A stretch of DNA of 64,000 nucleotides from Curtobacterium sp. MCJR17_020 (GCF_003234365.2 NZ_CP126260.1:1798001-1862000); one strand, 5' to 3'; shown: positions 1 through 8,490, counted from the first letter of the stretch. Numbers and translations: made by a program. The notes: generated by a model from the sequence alone, not told the origin.

Positions 1-278
1 AGGTAGTACACGACGTCGACCCGCGGGGGAGCGAGGTCACCGTCGGGCACGTCGCCCCACCGCCACTCGCACCGTGCGCAGACGAACGCCGTCGGCAACC
101 GTACCCCGACACGGGCGCCGCACACCGGGCACGGCCCCGGCAGGGCGTCCTCGACGCCGACGTGCTCGGCCGCGAACTCGGTCACCAGCGTGACGTGCGT
201 CGTGCACAGGGGCACGCCCGTGAGCGCGTCCGCAGCGGGGCCTGCGCAACCCGGCACGCAGCACGACGAGGTGACCAT
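1..278 (-). CDS. GIY-YIG nuclease-type protein, N-terminal part (runs off left edge)
   Basis: The frame opens at an ATG at 278 and is still open at base 1. The visible 92 residues hold Cys pairs that look like two small zinc-binding knuckles: an N-terminal CC..C cluster, then CPVCG and, about 14 residues later, CARC followed by EWRWGD. The visible part ends in VDVVYYL, which resembles the first strand (VYYL) of a GIY-YIG/T5orf172-type domain in actinobacterial proteins with this same front end. The nuclease call rests on that resemblance, because the catalytic part lies outside the window. If correct, it would be a metal-dependent endonuclease fold of unknown target. It lies 3' of the siderophore-reductase gene on the same strand, separated by a strong hairpin. 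Confidence 0.5.
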   Translation of the reverse strand, partial: MVTSSCCVPGCAGPAADALTGVPLCTTHVTLVTEFAAEHVGVEDALPGPCPVCGARVGVRLPTAFVCARCEWRWGDVPDGDLAPPRVDVVYY

Positions 279-371
279 GTCCGGAACGCTAGCCGGACCC
301 ACCGACGCGCCCCGGGCCTCCCGTCCGCCCTGCGCACCTGCGCACCCGCGCCGGGCCGGTGCGTACCTGCC

Positions 372-420
372 GGAAACGGGCGTACCTGGTCGGTCGGAAC
401 GACCAGGTACGCCCGTTTCC
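372..420. terminator. 20-bp perfect inverted repeat, 3' of the siderophore reductase
   Basis: Arms 372-391 and 401-420 are perfect reverse complements around a 9-nt loop, and include GAAACGGGCGTACC. It lies about 50 nt beyond the stop of the gene transcribed leftward, so it can terminate that transcript. There is no T-tract, as is usual for high-GC actinobacteria. A related hairpin occurs at 24454-24492. Confidence 0.6.
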
Positions 421-468
421 GCTTCCCCTCGCAACCGCTCTGGGGAGAACCGTGCAGGCCGAGACCCG

Positions 469-1314
469 TCAGTCGGTGAAGATCACGCCGACCGGCTCGC
501 GCTTCTCCTCCTGGAACTGGTCCTCACCGCGCCCGAGCGCCCAGTAGGCCGACAGCGACATCTCGCGCTTCTCGAGCCCCCAGTCGTCCTGCAGCAGCCG
601 ACGGATCGCCTTCATCGCGGTCCGCTCGCCGTGTGCGAACACCTGGACCGGCCGGGAGGCACGGGGGAGCGCCCGGGCCGCGTCCAGCAGGAGCGTGCCC
701 GGCTGGGCGCCGGTGGCGTCGCGGTGCAGCCACCGCAGGTCGACCCCCGCCGGGTGCGCGATGTCCTGCTCGTCGGCAGGGCCGGCGACCTCGACCAGGG
801 CGACGCCCGTGGCCGTGTCGGACATCGACTCCAGCGCGGCGCCGATGGCCGGCAGGGCACTGTCGTCGCCGAGCAGGACGTGGGTGACGTCCGGGTCGTC
901 GACGGGCGCGTAGCCGCCGCCGGGACCGGACAGCGCGAGCTTGTCGCCGGGCTGCGCCGCTGCGGCCCAGGGCCCGGCGAGCCCGTCGTCGCCGTGCACG
1001 ACGAAGTCGACGGCGATCGTCTTCGCCGAGTGGTCGACGGCCCGCACCGTGTACGTGCGGCGGGCCGGTCGGTCCTGCTTCGGCAGCGTCTCGCGCAGTT
1101 CCTCGAGGTCGTACGGGGGCTCGAGGCCGAGCGACGGCTTGGCGAGCAGGAGCTTGACGTACTTGTCGGTGGCGGCCAGCTTGTCCGGGTCGGCCGTGCC
1201 CACGAAGTCGTCGAAGGCCGGTCCGCCGAGGTGGACGCGCACCATGTGGGGCGACAGTCGCTCGGTGCGGGCGACGACGAAGACGTGCTGGGGGCGTTTG
1301 GGCTTGGAGCTCAT
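469..1314 (-). CDS. Siderophore-interacting protein (FAD/NAD(P)H ferric-siderophore reductase)
   Basis: The product is a 281-aa cytoplasmic flavoprotein of the SIP/ViuB family. It is expected to reduce ferric siderophores with NAD(P)H and so release iron. The FAD-binding motif RTYTVR is at residues 86-91, followed by VDFVVHGDDGLAGPWA, the strand and loop that position the flavin in this family. Length is typical (about 270-290). The ATG at 1314 has an AGGAGAGAGGA ribosome site about 11 nt upstream. It is divergent from heme oxygenase, with a DtxR-type box between them, so iron repression is likely. The family call is firm; the siderophore is unknown. Confidence 0.9.
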   Translation of the reverse strand: MSSKPKRPQHVFVVARTERLSPHMVRVHLGGPAFDDFVGTADPDKLAATDKYVKLLLAKPSLGLEPPYDLEELRETLPKQDRPARRTYTVRAVDHSAKTIAVDFVVHGDDGLAGPWAAAAQPGDKLALSGPGGGYAPVDDPDVTHVLLGDDSALPAIGAALESMSDTATGVALVEVAGPADEQDIAHPAGVDLRWLHRDATGAQPGTLLLDAARALPRASRPVQVFAHGERTAMKAIRRLLQDDWGLEKREMSLSAYWALGRGEDQFQEEKREPVGVIFTD

Positions 1315-1338
1315 CGGTACGAGCGTCCTCTCTCCTGC

Positions 1339-1373
1339 TTGACGTTTGTCGAACTAAGGTTAGCCTTACCTCA
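1339..1373. promoter_or_regulatory. DtxR/IdeR-type iron box over the heme oxygenase promoter
   Basis: Bases 1355-1373 (TAAGGTTAGCCTTACCTCA) match the remembered 19-bp DtxR/IdeR consensus TWAGGTTAGSCTAACCTWA at 17 positions. The box covers a -10 (TAGCCT, 1361-1366) placed 16 bp after a -35 (TTGACG, 1339-1344) and ends on the A of the heme oxygenase ATG. A repressor bound here would block the rightward promoter. On the other strand the same box contains TAACCT, a possible -10 for the siderophore reductase, so one site may control both genes. Confidence 0.8.
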
Positions 1374-2056
1374 TGGACACGACCGTCATCCCGTTCTCCG
1401 AGCTGCTGCGCAAGCGCACGCGTCGCTCGCACGGTTCCTCGGCCGGGAACGGCTTCATGCACGACCTGCTCGGCGGGAAGTGCGACGTCGCCGACTACGC
1501 GGCGTTGCTCGGACAGTACTCGTTCGTCTACGACGCCCTCGAACGTGCGGCCGAGCGGATGACGGACCACCCGGTGGCGGCGCCGTTCGTCACCTCGCAG
1601 CTCACCCGGATGCCGGCGATCCGCGCCGACCTCGAGTACCTGATCGGCCCGGACTGGTCCGAGCTGGTCTGCCCGCTCCCCGCCACGACGGCGTACGTGC
1701 GGCGGCTCAACGAGGTCGCGGCCGAGTGGCCGGGCGGCTTCGTCGCGCACCACTACACGCGGTACCTCGGTGACCTGTCCGGCGGGCAGATGATCGGTCG
1801 GATGCTCTCCGACCAGTTCGGCTTCGACACGAACGGCGTCCTCTTCTACATCTTCGACCAGGTCGCGGACCCGAGTGCCTTCAAGGACACCTACCGCGCG
1901 CAGCTCGACGCCGCGCCCTGGACGGCCGACGAGCAGGAGCGGGTGATCGCCGAGGTCGAACTGGCGTACTCGCTCAACAACGGCCTGCTCGAGGGGCTCG
2001 ACGCCCGGCGTCGTCCGGTGACCGACGGCGCCGGCGACGTGGCGGTGACCGCGTGA
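1373..2056 (+). CDS. hmuO: Heme oxygenase (biliverdin-producing)
   Basis: This 227-aa HmuO/HO-1 family enzyme opens heme to biliverdin, CO and free iron using O2 and reducing power. The proximal heme ligand is probably His20 in RRTRRSH-type context near the N-terminus, and the distal-helix signature GDLSGGQ lies near residue 140. The ATG at 1373 is exactly 6 nt after the -10 TAGCCT, with no room for a ribosome site, so the mRNA is probably leaderless. The family alignment begins at about residue 6, which supports this start. The stop overlaps the DUF2470 gene by 4 bp. Iron limitation probably induces it through the DtxR-type box. Confidence 0.93.
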   Translation: MDTTVIPFSELLRKRTRRSHGSSAGNGFMHDLLGGKCDVADYAALLGQYSFVYDALERAAERMTDHPVAAPFVTSQLTRMPAIRADLEYLIGPDWSELVCPLPATTAYVRRLNEVAAEWPGGFVAHHYTRYLGDLSGGQMIGRMLSDQFGFDTNGVLFYIFDQVADPSAFKDTYRAQLDAAPWTADEQERVIAEVELAYSLNNGLLEGLDARRRPVTDGAGDVAVTA

Positions 2057-2346
2057 CCGAGCCGTTCGACGACGAGGCGCGCCGAGCGATCCTCCGGCAC
2101 ATGAACGCCGACCACGCGGTCGACAACCTGGCGATCGTCCGCGCGAACGGGGCCGCGACCGCCGTGGCCGCGACGATGACCGAGATCGACGCGATCGCCG
2201 GTGTCTGGCTCGCCCGGCTCGACGACGGCGACGAGGAACAGGTCATCGTGCCCTGGACGTCGCCGCTGACCGACCGCCGTTCGGCGCGGGTGCAGATCGT
2301 CGAGGTCCACTCCGCCGCGCAGGCCCAGCTCGCTGAACCGAGCTGA
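2053..2346 (+). CDS. DUF2470 domain protein, heme-utilisation type
   Basis: The 97-aa product consists of a single DUF2470 domain, with HMNADHAVDNL at residues 16-26. This fold forms the C-terminal part of HugZ/HutZ heme-utilisation proteins. GTG at 2053 overlaps the heme oxygenase TGA (GTGA), so the two are translationally coupled. The pairing suggests a role in heme handling or in feeding the oxygenase; the exact function of free-standing DUF2470 proteins is not known to me. No signal peptide or membrane segment is visible. Confidence 0.85.
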   Translation: MTEPFDDEARRAILRHMNADHAVDNLAIVRANGAATAVAATMTEIDAIAGVWLARLDDGDEEQVIVPWTSPLTDRRSARVQIVEVHSAAQAQLAEPS

Positions 2347-2400
2347 GCCGAACCGAACCGAACCGATCCGATCCGCGCTGATCCGAGTCGATCCGCGCCG
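2347..2400. repeat. Degenerate pentamer repeat (CCGAA/CCGAT)
   Basis: Just after the DUF2470 stop, CCGAA is repeated about three times and then drifts into CCGAT/CCGCG units. The rest of the gap to 2623 holds no gene and carries the ppc promoter region. Confidence 0.6.
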
Positions 2401-2572
2401 ACCACAGACCCGCCGGGATCGTGGACCGCGTCGCAACTGCAGGGGTGCTCCCGCCACGCGTCGCGATCCCGGCGTCCCCCCCCCGCAGGCTCGCGCTGCG
2501 CGCGTTCGCGTTCCGGGTGCCGTGCCCGCTGGTCCGTCCGGACGGTCGACGTCACGGGTGGCCGCGGGCCGA

Positions 2573-2619
2573 TACGCTGCTCGGAGCCGGGACGGTGTTC
2601 CCGGACGACCCCGAAAGGA
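2573..2619 (+). promoter_or_regulatory. ppc -10 element and ribosome binding site
   Basis: TACGCT at 2573-2578 fits the TANNNT -10 pattern, and GAAAGGA at 2613-2619 is a good Shine-Dalgarno placed 4-5 nt before the ATG at 2624. ppc therefore has a leadered mRNA with a short 5' UTR. Confidence 0.55.
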
Positions 2620-2623
2620 CCCC

Positions 2624-5281
2624 ATGACGGCGATCGACGGATCGGCGCGCCATGAGCGCGCTCGGGACGACGTCAGCGGCGCGGTCGACAGTGACCTGCG
2701 CGCCGACGTGCGCTACCTCGGCAACCTGCTCGGCCGGGTGCTGCGCGAGAACGGTGGCGACGAGCTGCTGCGTGACGTGGAGTCACTGCGTGCGGCCGTG
2801 ATCGACGCCTACGAGGGCGACCACGCCGAGGGTGCTGCCCGTGCGCAGACCCTCGTGTCCGCGATGTCGGCCGAGCGCGCCGAAGCGGTGGCGCAGGCCT
2901 TCACGACGTACTTCCACCTCACGAACCTGGCCGAGGAGCACCACCGCGTGCGGGTGCTCCGGCAGCGCGGCGACGACGGCGGCCTGGCCGGCGACTCGTT
3001 CCCGGCGACCTACGCGGAACTCGTGGCCGAGGTCGGCGAGGCCGAGGCGGCCGAGCGACTCCGGACGCTGCGGTTCCACCCGGTGCTGACCGCACACCCG
3101 ACCGAGGCCCGCCGTCGTGCCGTGACCACGGGCGTGCGGCGCATCACGGACCTCATCGACGAGCGCGACCGCGCGAAGAACGCCACCGCGCGTGCCGAGA
3201 ACGAGCGACGGCTGCTCGAGGAGATCACGACGCTCCTGCGCACCTCGCCGCTCCGCACGACGCGCCCGACCCCGCTCGACGAGGTCCGCACCGCCATGAG
3301 CGTCTTCGACCAGACGCTGTTCGAGATCGTCCCGCAGGTCTACCGCCTGCTCGACGACCGGCTGCAGGGTGACGACGCCGGACGTGCACCGGTGACGGCG
3401 CCCGCGTTCGTGCGGTTCGGCACCTGGATCGGTGGCGACCGCGACGGCAACCCGCACGTGACCGCCGACATCACGCGCCAGGCTGCGGAGATCGCTGCCG
3501 AGCACATCCTGATCGGGCTCACCCGTGCCACCACCCGCATCGGCAGTGCCTTGACCCTCGACGCGAGCGACACCCCGGCCGACGCCGGGCTCACCGCGCT
3601 CGTGGCGGCGCAGGAGTCGCTCGACCCGGGCATCGCCGAGCGCATCGGCGTCCGCGCCCCGAACGAGACGCACCGTCGCGCACTGCTGTTCGTCGCGGCA
3701 CGCATCGACGCCACCAGGCAGGGCACGACGCCGCTCGCGTACGACGGCCCGGACGCCCTGCTCGCCGACCTCCGCACGATCCAGGCGTCGCTCGTCGCCG
3801 CCGGCGCGATCCGGCCGGCGAACGGCGAGCTGCAGAACCTCATCTGGCAGGTCGAGACCTTCGGGTTCCACCTGGCCGAGCTCGAGGTCCGGCAGCACTC
3901 GCAGGTGCACCGCACGGCCCTGGCGGAGATCCGGGCCGGTGGCGCGCTGAGCGAGACCACCGAAGAGGTCCTCGCGGTCTTCCGGACCATCGCCGACCTG
4001 CAGGACCGCTACGGGGTCCGTGCCGCCAGCCGGTACATCGTGTCCTTCACGCAGTCGGCGGCGGACCTGGCGAACGTGCACGAGCTCGCCGTCGCCGCAC
4101 TCGGCTCGCCCGAGGCCGCGCCGGTGCTCGACGTCATCCCGTTGTTCGAGACCTTCGCCGACCTGCACGCCAGCGTCGACATCCTCGACGAGGCCGTCCG
4201 CACCGAGACGTTCCAGCGTCGCCTGGCCGCGACCGGCCGTCGGCTCGAGGTCATGCTCGGCTACTCGGACTCGTCGAAGGACGTCGGCCCGGTCTCAGCG
4301 AACCTGGCGCTCTACGACGCCCAGGCTCGCATCGCCGACTGGGCGCGGGACAACGAGGTCGAGCTCACCCTGTTCCACGGCCGCGGCGGTTCGCTCGGCC
4401 GCGGCGGCGGGCCGGCCAACGAGGCCGTCCTCGCGCAGCCGCCGGGATCGATCGACGGTCGCCTGAAGCTCACCGAGCAGGGCGAGGTCATCTTCGCGCA
4501 GTACGGCGACCAGGACATCGCGGCCCGTCACCTCGAGCAGATGGCCTCGGCCACCCTGTTCGCGTCGTCGCCGTCCAACGAGGCGCGCACGGCCGCTGCG
4601 GCCACCCGGTTCGCCGACCTCGCGCAGCAGCTGGACGACGTCTCGCGCGTCGCGTTCTACGAGCTGGTCAAGGCGGACGGGTTCGCTCCGTGGTTCGCAC
4701 GGGTCACCCCGATGGAGGAGATCGGGCTGCTCCCGCTCGGCTCCCGCCCGGCCCGCCGCGGGCTGTCGGTCGAGTCGCTCGAGGACCTCCGGGCGATCCC
4801 GTGGGTGTTCTCGTGGACCCAGGCGCGGATCAACCTGGCCGGCTGGTACGGGCTCGGCTCCGCGCTCGAGGCGGTCGGTGACGTCGACGTCCTGCGTGCC
4901 GCGTACGCCGAGTGGCCGTTGTTCGGCGCCATGATCAAGAACGTCGAGATGTCGCTCGCGAAGACCGACGAGCACATCGCCCGCCGGTACCTCGAGCTCG
5001 CCGACCGCGACGACCTCGCCGCCAAGGTGCTCGACGAGATGACGCGGACCCGTGACTGGGTGCTGCGGATCTCGGGTGGCAGCGACGTGCTCGAGGACCG
5101 TCCGGTCCTGGCTCGGGCCGTGCGCCTGCGCAGCCCCTACGTCGACGCCCTGTCGCACCTGCAGCTCCGCGCGCTCCGGTCCATCCGGACGACGGGCAGC
5201 ACCGACCCGACCGACGCCGACCACCGTCTGCTCCTGCTCACCGTGAACGGGATCGCCGCCGGCCTGCAGAACACCGGCTGA
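2624..5281 (+). CDS. ppc: Phosphoenolpyruvate carboxylase
   Basis: This 885-aa cytoplasmic enzyme carboxylates PEP with bicarbonate to oxaloacetate, an anaplerotic feed to the TCA cycle. Visible signatures are TAHPTEA (about residue 157), GGDRDGNP (about 270), GYSDSSKD (about 546), the glycine-rich FHGRGGSLGRGGGP catalytic loop (about 584) and the invariant C-terminal QNTG. Length matches the bacterial family. An upstream in-frame start exists at 2522, but the ATG at 2624 has the ribosome site and matches family N-termini. It is followed by a strong hairpin at 5290-5339. Confidence 0.98.
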   Translation: MTAIDGSARHERARDDVSGAVDSDLRADVRYLGNLLGRVLRENGGDELLRDVESLRAAVIDAYEGDHAEGAARAQTLVSAMSAERAEAVAQAFTTYFHLTNLAEEHHRVRVLRQRGDDGGLAGDSFPATYAELVAEVGEAEAAERLRTLRFHPVLTAHPTEARRRAVTTGVRRITDLIDERDRAKNATARAENERRLLEEITTLLRTSPLRTTRPTPLDEVRTAMSVFDQTLFEIVPQVYRLLDDRLQGDDAGRAPVTAPAFVRFGTWIGGDRDGNPHVTADITRQAAEIAAEHILIGLTRATTRIGSALTLDASDTPADAGLTALVAAQESLDPGIAERIGVRAPNETHRRALLFVAARIDATRQGTTPLAYDGPDALLADLRTIQASLVAAGAIRPANGELQNLIWQVETFGFHLAELEVRQHSQVHRTALAEIRAGGALSETTEEVLAVFRTIADLQDRYGVRAASRYIVSFTQSAADLANVHELAVAALGSPEAAPVLDVIPLFETFADLHASVDILDEAVRTETFQRRLAATGRRLEVMLGYSDSSKDVGPVSANLALYDAQARIADWARDNEVELTLFHGRGGSLGRGGGPANEAVLAQPPGSIDGRLKLTEQGEVIFAQYGDQDIAARHLEQMASATLFASSPSNEARTAAAATRFADLAQQLDDVSRVAFYELVKADGFAPWFARVTPMEEIGLLPLGSRPARRGLSVESLEDLRAIPWVFSWTQARINLAGWYGLGSALEAVGDVDVLRAAYAEWPLFGAMIKNVEMSLAKTDEHIARRYLELADRDDLAAKVLDEMTRTRDWVLRISGGSDVLEDRPVLARAVRLRSPYVDALSHLQLRALRSIRTTGSTDPTDADHRLLLLTVNGIAAGLQNTG

Positions 5282-5289
5282 CGCCGCCG

Positions 5290-5339
5290 AGGCGGACAGG
5301 AGGCCCGTGGCGGTGCCGCCGCGGCCCTCCTGTCCGCCT
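5290..5339. terminator. 14-bp perfect inverted repeat 3' of ppc (palindrome family A)
   Basis: Arms 5290-5303 (AGGCGGACAGGAGG) and 5326-5339 pair perfectly around a GC-rich inner stem. The position, 9 nt after the ppc stop, fits an intrinsic terminator without a T-run. It shares the GGAGG-CCCG core with the palindromes at 14556, 24538, 34200, 39194, 52882 and 62822. Confidence 0.65.
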
Positions 5340-5360
5340 GAGCGCACCCCGCACCCCCGT

Positions 5361-5393
5361 CGAATCGATTCGGGTGCGCGTAGCGTGTCGGTC
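5361..5393 (+). promoter_or_regulatory. Candidate operator and leaderless promoter of the MFS exporter
   Basis: CGAATCGATTCG at 5361-5372 is a perfect 12-bp palindrome, itself flanked by GCACCC and GGGTGC. It lies just upstream of the -10 TAGCGT (5381-5386), which is 7 nt before the GTG start at 5394. A palindrome in the -10/-35 spacer is a typical repressor site. No regulator gene is adjacent. Confidence 0.5.
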
Positions 5394-6602
5394 GTGACGA
5401 CGGAGCGCACCCGGAAGCCGACCACGACCACCCTGCCGCCGATCGTGCCGCTGGCCCTGATCGTCGGGGTGTCGCCGTTCGCCACGGACATGTACATCCC
5501 GGCGCTGCCGCAGATCGCCCACGACCTCGGCACGACCCCCGGTGCCGTGCAGCTGTCGCTCACGGCGTTCCTCGTCGCCTTCGCGGTCGGGCAGTTGCTC
5601 GTCGGGCCCGTCAGCGACGGGGTCGGTCGGCGGCCGATGCTCGTCGCCGGCACCGCGGTCTTCGCGCTCGCCTCGGTCGGGTGCGCACTCGCGCCGGACG
5701 TCGTCACGCTCGTCCTCGCCCGCATCGCCCAGGGGCTCGGCGGAGCGGCCGGAGCGGTCGCCGGCCGGGCGATGGTGTCGGACGTGGCGAGCGGGACCCG
5801 GATGGCGAAGGTCTTCGGCACGCTCGCCGCGATCAACGCGATCGGCCCCGTCGTGGCGCCGCTGGCCGGAGGCGCCGTGCTGACCTTCGGCACGTGGCGG
5901 ATCATGTTCGTCGTGCTCGCGGTGCTCGGCGCGCTGTTCTTCGCGATGGTGGTGCTGCGGTTCCGCGAGACCCTGCCGCCGGAGCGACGCGGGGGCGTGG
6001 GCTTCGCCGCGAACGGTCGACGCATCCGCGAACTGCTGGCGATCCCGCGGTTCCGTGCCTACGTGCTGAGCGGGGTGCTCTCCACCGTGGGGTTCTTCGC
6101 GTACATCGCGACCAGCTCGTTCGTGTTCCAGACCCAGTTCGGCTTCTCCGAGGGCATGTACACGCTGGTCTTCGCCACGAACGCCTCGATGATGATCGTC
6201 ACCACGCTGGTGTTCGGTCGGGTCGTCGGACGGTTCTCCGAGGACTCCCTGCTCACCGTCGGACTGCTCGTCGGCACCGCGGGCGCGGCGGCGGTCCTCG
6301 TCTCGGCGCTGCTCGGCCTCGGTCCGGTGCCGGTCTGGTGCGCCCTCGCGGTCGTGACGGGCGCGTGGGGCTTCGTCCTGCCCGCGGCGATGACCCGGAC
6401 GCAGCACGTCGGGGCGGCGCACCCGGGGACGGCGGCGGCCCTGCAGGGCGGCCTGACGTTCGGCATCGGCGGCCTCGGGACACCGCTCGCCGGCGCGCTC
6501 GGCGGGACCGCACTGGCGATGGGCGGGGTCATGGCGGCACTCATGGCTGCAGCCGTCGTGGTGCAGGTCACCGCGACGCGTCGGGACCGCAGCGGGACCT
6601 GA
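5394..6602 (+). CDS. Bcr/CflA-type MFS multidrug exporter
   Basis: The 402-aa inner-membrane protein has about 12 hydrophobic segments. The first transmembrane helix runs into SPFATDMYIPALP, a hallmark of the Bcr/CflA (DHA1) drug exporters. Loop 2-3 carries GPVSDGVGRRPM, the MFS motif A. It probably uses proton antiport to expel small toxic compounds; the substrate is unknown. GTG at 5394 is chosen because TAGCGT lies 7 nt upstream. The longer in-frame start at 5307 would lie inside the ppc terminator. Confidence 0.88.
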   Translation: MTTERTRKPTTTTLPPIVPLALIVGVSPFATDMYIPALPQIAHDLGTTPGAVQLSLTAFLVAFAVGQLLVGPVSDGVGRRPMLVAGTAVFALASVGCALAPDVVTLVLARIAQGLGGAAGAVAGRAMVSDVASGTRMAKVFGTLAAINAIGPVVAPLAGGAVLTFGTWRIMFVVLAVLGALFFAMVVLRFRETLPPERRGGVGFAANGRRIRELLAIPRFRAYVLSGVLSTVGFFAYIATSSFVFQTQFGFSEGMYTLVFATNASMMIVTTLVFGRVVGRFSEDSLLTVGLLVGTAGAAAVLVSALLGLGPVPVWCALAVVTGAWGFVLPAAMTRTQHVGAAHPGTAAALQGGLTFGIGGLGTPLAGALGGTALAMGGVMAALMAAAVVVQVTATRRDRSGT

Positions 6603-6662
6603 CGCGGCAGAGCCGGTAGGTTGCTGGTTGCAAGGCGCACCGATCAGAGGAGACCACCCGGC

Positions 6663-6998
6663 ATGGACATCGTCGTACACGAAGCGCAGCCCGACACCGC
6701 GGTACTCGAGTGCAGCGGGCGCCTCAACATGGTGTCCGCCCCGGCGTTCCGCGAGGCGGTCGCGCAGGTCGTCGACAACGGACGTGCCCGCGTCGTGGTC
6801 GAGCTCTCCGGTGTCGAGTTCATGGACTCGTCCGGGCTCGGCGCGCTGGTCGGCAGCCTGAAGACCGCGCGGCAGGCGGGCGGCGACCTCCGCATCGCAG
6901 CGCCGTCCGAGCAGGTGCAGATGGTCCTGCAGCTCTCGAACATCGACAAGATCCTCCGCACGTACCCCGACGGGGACGCTGCGGTCACCGACTGGTGA
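6663..6998 (+). CDS. STAS-domain anti-anti-sigma factor
   Basis: This 111-aa protein is a single STAS domain. The phosphorylatable serine is in FMDSSGLGALVG, about residues 54-65, as in SpoIIAA/RsbV. Such proteins, when dephosphorylated, sequester an anti-sigma kinase. GAGGAG about 12 nt upstream of the ATG serves as ribosome site; a -10-like TAGGTT is near 6616. The stop overlaps the next ATG by 1 bp (TGATG), coupling it to the kinase-like partner. No sigma factor gene is adjacent. Confidence 0.9.
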   Translation: MDIVVHEAQPDTAVLECSGRLNMVSAPAFREAVAQVVDNGRARVVVELSGVEFMDSSGLGALVGSLKTARQAGGDLRIAAPSEQVQMVLQLSNIDKILRTYPDGDAAVTDW

Positions 6999-7411
6999 TG
7001 ACCGCCTCGGCCGCCGAGCACACGCTCGCGTTGTCGTGCCCGCCGGACGACGTGTCCGCCGTGCACGAGTTCCTGGCGGGCGTGTGGCAGCACGAACCCT
7101 CGGTCTCCGTCGAGGACCGGATGGCCCTCGAGCTCGCGATCGTCGAACTGACCTCGAACGTGATCGAGCACGGGACACGCCCGGAGGGCGTCTCCTGCCG
7201 CCTGCGCCTCGAGATCGGAGCAGACCGGTTCGCCGCACTGCTCTCCGACGACGGCGTCGCCGCCACCGTCGACACCGAGTCGGCCGAGTTGCCCGACGGA
7301 CTCGCCGAGAGCGGCCGCGGACTCGCCCTGGTCCGGATGGTCGTGGACGACCTGCGGTACGAGCGGATCGCCGACGAGAACCGGTGGACGGTCCTGCGCG
7401 CCCGTCACTGA
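6998..7411 (+). CDS. HATPase_c_2 anti-sigma factor (RsbW/SpoIIAB-like)
   Basis: The 137-aa product has a GHKL ATPase fold. The N-box is ELAIVELTSNVIEHG (about residues 43-57) and the glycine-rich lid is ESGRGLALVRMVVDDL (about 105-120). It is expected to phosphorylate the STAS protein encoded just upstream and to bind a sigma factor or another partner. Translation is coupled through TGATG. This is a two-gene switch whose output lies outside the visible neighbourhood. Confidence 0.88.
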   Translation: MTASAAEHTLALSCPPDDVSAVHEFLAGVWQHEPSVSVEDRMALELAIVELTSNVIEHGTRPEGVSCRLRLEIGADRFAALLSDDGVAATVDTESAELPDGLAESGRGLALVRMVVDDLRYERIADENRWTVLRARH

Positions 7412-7530
7412 CCGGCATCACCCCCCGGCGAACCGTCGCTTCGTCCGTCTCGCGCACTCCGCGGGCCACAATCCGCAAGGTGCCGCGGAGGATTCCCGGG
7501 GTTCCTGGCCGCCGTGTCACGATTCGCGCG

Positions 7531-8490
7531 ATGACAGCCGAACCGGATCCCAGGATCAGCTTCGAGACGTCGGGGGCCGATCTCGACGCTGCCGTGCACA
7601 TGTACGAGGACGCCTACGCCAGTGTGGGCTTCACCGCGACCCGCACGGAGCGACCGTTCGCGTACCGTTTCCGCGTCGTCGGCGACGACGTGATGTCGTT
7701 CCGATCGACCCGGTTCGACGCCCGCATGCAGGGCGAGCTGGACGTCCGCGACGAGTACGTCGTCATGTGGACCACGGACGGCGGCGGGCGCGTCGACGTC
7801 GGCCGGCAAGAGGTCGCGTTCACACCCGGCACCCCGATGATGTTCCCGACCGGCCGCCCCTTCGCGTTCGACCTGCGCGACGTCCGGCAGAGCCTGGTGC
7901 AGTTCGAGCGGACCGCCCTCGAGCGCATCGCCGCCGAGGTCCACGGGGAGCAGCCCGGTCCGCTGGTGTTCGACCACACGGCGACGCCCCGGAAAGCGGA
8001 CCTTCGGAACTGGAACACCCAGGTGCAGCGCGCCGCCGAGACCGTCCTCGGCCGTTCCTCCGTCAGCCCCCTCGCCCTGGCCGAGGTCGCACGCGAGACC
8101 GCCCAGTCCCTGCTCCGGACGTTCCCGCACAAGCTGCTGGCCCCGGACGTCCCCCTGCCGCAGGGCGCCACGGGTCGCGTCCGCGAGGCCGTCGAGTACA
8201 TGCACGCCTTCGCGCACACGCCGATCTCGACCACCGACGTCGCCGAGCACGTCGGGTTGAGCGTCCGCGGCCTGCAGCAGGTGTTCCAGCGGCAGGTCGG
8301 CACCGCCCCCAACGCGATGCTCCGCGGGATCCGTCTCGACCGCGTGCGGGAGGAGCTCCGCCGTGCGTCTGCGGGCGACCTGACCGTGGCGAGCGTGGCG
8401 ATGCGGTGGGGCTTCGCGCACCTCGGCCGGTTCTCGGCGGCGTACGCAGCGCGCTTCTCCGAGTACCCGCGCGACACCCTGCAGCGGTAG
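7531..8490 (+). CDS. AraC-family transcriptional regulator
   Basis: The 319-aa protein has an AraC-binding-like N-terminal region (about residues 1-200, containing FTPGTPMMFPTGRPF). Its C-terminal double helix-turn-helix (about 220-319) includes TDVAEHVGLSVRGLQQVFQR and SVAMRWGFAHLGRFSAAYAARFSEYP, the AraC/XylS signature. ATG at 7531 is chosen; the open frame extends upstream, but that part is an out-of-frame shadow of the anti-sigma gene. It has a 119-bp upstream gap with no clear ribosome site. The regulon is unknown. Confidence 0.9.
   Translation: MTAEPDPRISFETSGADLDAAVHMYEDAYASVGFTATRTERPFAYRFRVVGDDVMSFRSTRFDARMQGELDVRDEYVVMWTTDGGGRVDVGRQEVAFTPGTPMMFPTGRPFAFDLRDVRQSLVQFERTALERIAAEVHGEQPGPLVFDHTATPRKADLRNWNTQVQRAAETVLGRSSVSPLALAEVARETAQSLLRTFPHKLLAPDVPLPQGATGRVREAVEYMHAFAHTPISTTDVAEHVGLSVRGLQQVFQRQVGTAPNAMLRGIRLDRVREELRRASAGDLTVASVAMRWGFAHLGRFSAAYAARFSEYPRDTLQR

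Noticed and set aside
190..1773. Long open frame (527 codons) antisense to the siderophore reductase and entering heme oxygenase
   Set aside because: It is an Arg/Gly-rich antisense frame, a common artefact at 70% GC; the opposite strand carries a recognised family with motifs.
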